A DNA stretch of 64,000 nt, from NCBI RefSeq assembly GCF_001705435.1, contig NZ_MDEN01000060.1, forward strand, positions 1 through 64,000, in the 5' to 3' direction. Source of the stretch: Pseudomonas graminis (GTDB lineage: Bacteria; Pseudomonadota; Gammaproteobacteria; Pseudomonadales; Pseudomonadaceae). The notes under the pieces are model-generated. The model ran no database searches. It was not told the origin of the DNA and saw only the letters and a program-made list of their open reading frames with translations. The translations under genes were made by a program, and so were the position numbers. Below, one piece after another: positions 59,882-64,000 of this stretch (position 1 is the first letter of the stretch; the number at the start of each line of letters is the position of its first letter).

Positions 59882-60991
59882 ATGGCAGGTGGCAAGGACA
59901 CAACCACGAATGAGAGCGAAAACGCCGAGTTTTCAATTCCGCAGTCCGGCGGCGCTGCAACTCAGCATTCCGATGTCCGGGGCCCACAACGGATGTCAAT
60001 AGCGTCCGAGGGCTTACAATCCTCCACCGCCAGCAAACCCCAACGGAAACTGGTCTCGATCATAATTCCTTTCTACAACGAGGAAGATAACGTTGCGGCG
60101 ACGCTGGAAGAGATTGGCCGGTGCGTCAATCACGATCTTTATGACTGGGAGGTGATCGCAGTCAACGACGGCAGCAGCGACGCAACGCTTGCTGTGCTTG
60201 AGGCAAGCCGACCTCATAACGTCTCGCTGGTGATCGTCGATCTTTCCCGAAACTTCGGTAAAGAGGCTGCCCTTTCGGCAGGTCTTGAGCAAGCCCGAGG
60301 CGCCGCGGTCATTCCACTGGATGCGGACTTGCAAGATCCACCGGAGCTACTGGCCGAGATGCTGGCGCTCTGGGAAAACGGCCATGACGTCGTTCTCGCC
60401 AAGCGCATCGACCGATCCAGTGACGGCGCGCTCAAGCGCATGACCGCCAGGGCTTTCTACAAAGTAATCAATCGTCTGTCCGACGTTGAAATCCCTAACG
60501 ATGTTGGCGATTTCCGTCTCATGGACCGACGTGTTGTGGACGTCCTGTGCTCTCTTCCTGAAACCCGCAGGTTCATGAAAGGCCTGTTCGCCTGGGCAGG
60601 CTTTCGCACCACTACTGTCAATTACACCCGTCCAGAACGCGCACTCGGCACCACTAAGTTTTCAGGTTGGAAGCTCTGGAATCTGGCGCTCGAAGGCATT
60701 ACTTCCTTCTCCATTGCTCCATTGAAGATCTGGACCTACATCGGATTCGGGGTCGCATTACTGTCTTTCATGTACGGCGGTTTCATCGTCATAACCACTC
60801 TGATGTTTGGCGCCGACGTACCGGGCTACGCATCGTTGGCCTCAATGATGCTGTTCATGTCAGGGTTACAGATGATGGGCCTGGGAGTTCTGGGCGAGTA
60901 TGTCGGCAGGACTTATCTGGAGTCCAAGAACCGTCCGCCGTATGTCATTCGCTCGGTCCGAAACCGCAAGGCGCAAAAACATGACGGCTAA
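59882..60991 (+). CDS. GtrB-type polyprenyl-phosphate glycosyltransferase
   Basis: This 369-residue family 2 glycosyltransferase resembles GtrB, ArnC and dolichol-phosphate mannose synthase, which load a sugar on undecaprenyl phosphate. The catalytic domain (about 55-280) has SIIIPFYNEEDNV, the NDGSSD motif and DADLQDPPE. Two membrane segments follow (about 280-305 and 315-345). The first 50 residues are polar and unconserved in character; MSIASEG at residue 38 is an alternative start. It overlaps the gtrA-like gene by 11 bases. The sugar and acceptor are unknown. Confidence 0.87.
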   Translation: MAGGKDTTTNESENAEFSIPQSGGAATQHSDVRGPQRMSIASEGLQSSTASKPQRKLVSIIIPFYNEEDNVAATLEEIGRCVNHDLYDWEVIAVNDGSSDATLAVLEASRPHNVSLVIVDLSRNFGKEAALSAGLEQARGAAVIPLDADLQDPPELLAEMLALWENGHDVVLAKRIDRSSDGALKRMTARAFYKVINRLSDVEIPNDVGDFRLMDRRVVDVLCSLPETRRFMKGLFAWAGFRTTTVNYTRPERALGTTKFSGWKLWNLALEGITSFSIAPLKIWTYIGFGVALLSFMYGGFIVITTLMFGADVPGYASLASMMLFMSGLQMMGLGVLGEYVGRTYLESKNRPPYVIRSVRNRKAQKHDG

Positions 60992-61382
60992 TGGCGACCT
61001 GCATAAATTCATCAAATTTGCGATGGTGGGCCTGCTCAACACGGGTATTCATATCGCAGCGGTTTACCTGCTGGTAGAACAGGCAGCGGTCGAACCGCCA
61101 CTTGCCAATGCGATCGCGTTTTTATGCGCTAACGCATTTTCGTACCTGATGAATTCTATGTGGACCTTTAAAGCGCGCAAGGAACTGAAGGTTTACTTAA
61201 AGTTCCTGACGGTGAGCACGGTAGGATTGGCCATTTCGTGGACGTGCGTGTATTGCACGCGATTCTTCGATATCAACTACATGTACGGTGTCGTCGCGTC
61301 CGTATTCGTTGTTGCCATCGCCAGCTATTGGCTAAACAGCCGTTTCGTTTTTGTCGAATCCCGAGCCAACCCACTGAACTAA
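60981..61382 (+). CDS. GtrA-family membrane protein, putative lipid-linked sugar flippase
   Basis: This 133-residue GtrA/DPMS family protein has four membrane segments (about 10-32, 38-58, 70-92 and 100-122) and the typical N-terminal FIKFAMVGLLNTG. In O-antigen modification clusters GtrA flips the lipid-linked sugar made by GtrB. The pair is coupled by overlap. The third gene, a specific GtrC-like transferase, is not next to it. Base composition looks less GC-rich than that of the Lap genes. Confidence 0.88.
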   Translation: MTANGDLHKFIKFAMVGLLNTGIHIAAVYLLVEQAAVEPPLANAIAFLCANAFSYLMNSMWTFKARKELKVYLKFLTVSTVGLAISWTCVYCTRFFDINYMYGVVASVFVVAIASYWLNSRFVFVESRANPLN

Positions 61383-61418
61383 GAGCTTTATATCCCGGCT
61401 ACAGCAGGCCGGGATCAT

Positions 61419-63365
61419 TCACTCCCATGGCGTCGGATCACCCACAAGTTGCCCTTGCACGCCCTCGATACCCATTTCGGCAATCACCTGACGTTCGCCC
61501 TCGGTTTCTACTCTCTCGGCAATTAGAGGCAAATCGATACTATGCGCGGCACGTTGCACCGCTTCTATGAACAGACGCTTGTGGCTTTCCTCGTCAATGG
61601 AGCGAATGTAGCTGCCGTCGATCTTCAGATAAGCCAGGCCCAGATGCGCCAGATTCCCGATCATGCTGAAGCGCCCGCCGAATCGTTGTAGTGCCAGCGA
61701 AAAGCCATGTGCCTGAAGCCGTCGGGTAAGCTGCTCCAGCACTGATTGTTCAGGTAACTGCTCTTCGCCGATTTCAAAGGTCAGGCGGGGGCCGAGCTTT
61801 GCATGCTGTCGCAACAAGTCGAATATTTCTTCAAGCGCTTGCGCATCGGCCAGCGTAGCGGCGGAAAGGTTCAAGGCCAGGGACCGGTCATGCTGGCGTA
61901 GATCCGACAGTACGTTGCGCAACATCCACAAGTCCAGACGACTGGACCAGCCAAATCGCTCGATCCACGGTAAGAAGCGTCCAGCCGGAATTGCCTGGCC
62001 CTGCTCATCGACCAATCGGGAAAGTACTTTGTAATGCATCACCCGAGTGATATCGCTCGTCCTGACGACTGGCTGGAAGAAAAGCTTAAAGCCACCCTCA
62101 ATGAGCGCCTGATCAAGCACGCGATGCCACGTGTGCTGGTCATCACCGGCACTTACGACTGCACCGTTCTCGGCATAACTCCAGGTTTGCTCACCTTGGG
62201 TTTCAGCCAGTGACAAAGCCTGATCCGCAAGGCCTAGCAAGGTGAGCGTCGCCTCCCCCGGCATGTAAGCTGCCAAGCCCATATGTGCCACAGGAGAAAT
62301 GTCAGAAACCCCGGTGGCGCCAAGGTCTTTGAGAGCGTTCTCTATATCCTCAACCAGCTCCAGCGTTTCCTCTCGCCCCATCCCCGGCGCAAGCACTGCA
62401 AATTCGCCCCCTCGAGAACGACTGATCAGGTGGCGGATCTTGGGGTACTTCTCACAGTGGCTGACAAGTAAGTGAGCCACCGCGACCAGTAACGAATCAG
62501 TTCGTTTTCCACCAAGGCGCAGGTTAAGCCCGGCCAGATCTTGAACCCGCAATAACAACAGATGCCCTGCGAGCTCCTCCTCCGGATTGCTGACGTGCAT
62601 TTTAAGCTGCATATCGAAATAACGGCGATTGGACAGCCCGGTCAGGCTGTCCTGATACGACTCAATGCGCAGCTTCTCGCTGCGCTCGGTGCTTTCCTGA
62701 AACAGCGCCTTGAGCTTCTCGACCATCTGGTTCATCGCCTGCACCACCCGGCGCAGCTCCGGTGTGCGCGGCAGTTCGGGCAGAACGAGAAACTCGCGAC
62801 GGCCAATCGCCTGGGATTGCGCCACCATGTAATCCAGCGGCTTCAGCTGCCGGCGCAACAGCATCGCGCCGAGAATCGCACTGACCACGCCGCACACCAG
62901 CAACCAACCCAGGCTGCCCAGCGCGCTCTGCCACAACTTCGCCAGGGCGAACATCGGGTGGCTGACCACTTCGACCCGCGCCGTCTGCTGCCAGCCACGG
63001 CTGACAATCGCCTCGCCGCCTGCCGGCTCAAGCCCGATGGCGTTGATGAACCACTGCGGCACGCCCTGATTGTCCGGCGTCGCGCTGCGCTCGACGAGCG
63101 CGTTGCCACTGGCCAGATCCACCACGCGGATGCTCGCGTAATAACCGCTGTCGAAGATCGATGCCACCATCAGCTCGACCATCGCCGGGTCGTCGATATT
63201 GGACGTCAGCGACAGTGCCAGCGAGGTCGCGGCGTCCTGGGCGTGGGAGCGCAACTGATTGACGTACTGCGCCCGCGAGCTTTCCAGGCTGACGACAAAA
63301 CTCCCCGCAAAGGCAACCACCATGAACAGACAGATCGCGATCAACAGCTGTTTGAACAGAGACAT
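61419..63365 (-). CDS. lapD: LapD, c-di-GMP receptor controlling adhesin release
   Basis: This 648-residue inner-membrane receptor has exactly the length of P. fluorescens LapD. Its order is membrane segment (about 5-22), periplasmic output domain (22-150, with Trp125 in the GWQQ loop that binds LapG), second membrane segment (about 150-172), HAMP, degenerate GGDEF (RGGEF) and degenerate EAL (KVLSRL). It binds c-di-GMP without turning it over and then sequesters LapG, keeping the adhesin on the surface. AGGAG precedes MSLFKQLL. It lies eight bases after lapG. Confidence 0.96.
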   Translation of the reverse strand: MSLFKQLLIAICLFMVVAFAGSFVVSLESSRAQYVNQLRSHAQDAATSLALSLTSNIDDPAMVELMVASIFDSGYYASIRVVDLASGNALVERSATPDNQGVPQWFINAIGLEPAGGEAIVSRGWQQTARVEVVSHPMFALAKLWQSALGSLGWLLVCGVVSAILGAMLLRRQLKPLDYMVAQSQAIGRREFLVLPELPRTPELRRVVQAMNQMVEKLKALFQESTERSEKLRIESYQDSLTGLSNRRYFDMQLKMHVSNPEEELAGHLLLLRVQDLAGLNLRLGGKRTDSLLVAVAHLLVSHCEKYPKIRHLISRSRGGEFAVLAPGMGREETLELVEDIENALKDLGATGVSDISPVAHMGLAAYMPGEATLTLLGLADQALSLAETQGEQTWSYAENGAVVSAGDDQHTWHRVLDQALIEGGFKLFFQPVVRTSDITRVMHYKVLSRLVDEQGQAIPAGRFLPWIERFGWSSRLDLWMLRNVLSDLRQHDRSLALNLSAATLADAQALEEIFDLLRQHAKLGPRLTFEIGEEQLPEQSVLEQLTRRLQAHGFSLALQRFGGRFSMIGNLAHLGLAYLKIDGSYIRSIDEESHKRLFIEAVQRAAHSIDLPLIAERVETEGERQVIAEMGIEGVQGQLVGDPTPWE

Positions 63366-63373
63366 CAGTACTC

Positions 63374-64000
63374 CTAATTCTCGGGCTCGGTGGGGAAGCC
63401 TTCTGCAGACATTTTTTTCAGCACGTCCTGCCACCGGGACAGACGCTTAGTGTCGCTCACTTTCTTGTTGCCCTGCGCGCCCGGCAGCCACAGCCCTTCA
63501 GCGTTGAAGGCATACACCGGCAACAGGTCGGTTCGTTGGCTGGCGGGTTTGATGTCGTCGATCAGGCTGTCGAGCACCAGCGGCATGGCATTGGGGCTCG
63601 AGTAATAGGTCAGCACCATGTGCGCGCGGTTCAGGCGCAGCGCCTTGACGTAGGTGATCAGCAGCTTCTCGCTGGGCACGCCCAGGCGGCGCAGGCTGAA
63701 ATACTTGGCGATCGCGTAATCCTCACAATCCCCCGCGCCCTTGATCAGCGACTCGATCGGCGTCGCCCAGTAATCGACCTCGTGCCACAGGTCGATGTCT
63801 TCGGCGTAGCGCATCTGCTTGTTGAAGAACAGGTTCACGACCTTCAGCTTGTCCAGCTCGCTGACCTGCTTCTCGGTTGCCAGCAAATTCTGCCAGGCAT
63901 CGATGCGCTGCTTCCCGGCGCCCAACGGTCCGTACAGCGCCTCGGCGCGGCGGCTGATCAGGGAGAAATCCCAATCCGCGCTCAGATAGCCGACACACGC
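63374..64000 (-). CDS. lapG: LapG, periplasmic cysteine protease of the adhesin (5' end cut by window edge)
   Basis: The visible 208 residues are the C-terminal part of a bacterial transglutaminase-like cysteine protease. The catalytic Cys is in GAGDCEDYAIAKYF, the His in RAHMVLTY and the Asp in LVLDSLIDDI. The reading frame stays open through the window edge, starting with the end of a signal-peptide-like segment (CVGYLSADWDF). LapG cuts the TAAG site of the adhesin when c-di-GMP is low. The gene precedes lapD in one operon. Confidence 0.95.
   Translation of the reverse strand, partial: ACVGYLSADWDFSLISRRAEALYGPLGAGKQRIDAWQNLLATEKQVSELDKLKVVNLFFNKQMRYAEDIDLWHEVDYWATPIESLIKGAGDCEDYAIAKYFSLRRLGVPSEKLLITYVKALRLNRAHMVLTYYSSPNAMPLVLDSLIDDIKPASQRTDLLPVYAFNAEGLWLPGAQGNKKVSDTKRLSRWQDVLKKMSAEGFPTEPEN

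Overview
The window is chromosomal DNA of a Pseudomonas, most likely of the fluorescens lineage. The assignment rests on gene order (dksA-gluQ-cbrX-cbrA-cbrB-crcZ-pcnB-folK-panB-panC-pgi), on a PrrF-type iron sRNA, on ponB next to a TPR lipoprotein, and on a full Lap adhesin locus. Coding density and GC are high, with GC-rich third positions. No prophage, insertion sequence, CRISPR array or tRNA was seen. The sequence alone does not fix the species.

Positions 1-12,450: a stable-RNA-type promoter points out of the left edge. It is followed by the methionine sulfoxide reductase pair msrPQ, pssA, the branched-chain operon ilvI-ilvH-ilvC, a DUF4124 protein, the cell-wall operon mrcB-lpoP-yqcC, an APH/AAA fusion protein and a pentapeptide-repeat protein. 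Positions 12,650-20,160: a TfoX C-terminal-domain protein, a Fur-controlled PrrF sRNA, deoC, a heme-type ABC permease/ATPase pair without its binding protein, a Rieske protein, sfsA, an aminotransferase, dksA and gluQ.

Positions 20,280-31,370: the carbon-catabolite module cbrX-cbrA-cbrB with CrcZ (sigma-54 promoter, CbrB-like sites, six A-rich Hfq/Crc motifs), then pcnB, folK, panB, panC and pgi. panD is not between panC and pgi. Positions 31,430-41,640: a membrane protein of unknown function, a thiolase, mgtA with a long structured leader, an RlmI-like methyltransferase, a DUF748 protein and a DUF2845 protein. Three REPIN-like inverted repeats lie between these genes.

Positions 41,680-64,000 hold a complete c-di-GMP-controlled adhesion system. 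LapE, LapB and LapC form the type I secretion machine on the minus strand. Divergent from them is a 4,087-residue LapA-like adhesin with an N-terminal retention module, a TAAG LapG site, Calx-beta, six composite repeats, a vWA domain and RTX repeats. LapD and LapG, the latter cut by the right edge, control adhesin release. Between adhesin and lapD lie a 112-residue protein of unknown function and a GtrB/GtrA-type glycosyltransferase-flippase pair. That pair, the adhesin control region, the mgtA leader and the recent internal duplication in the adhesin are the parts most worth a second look.
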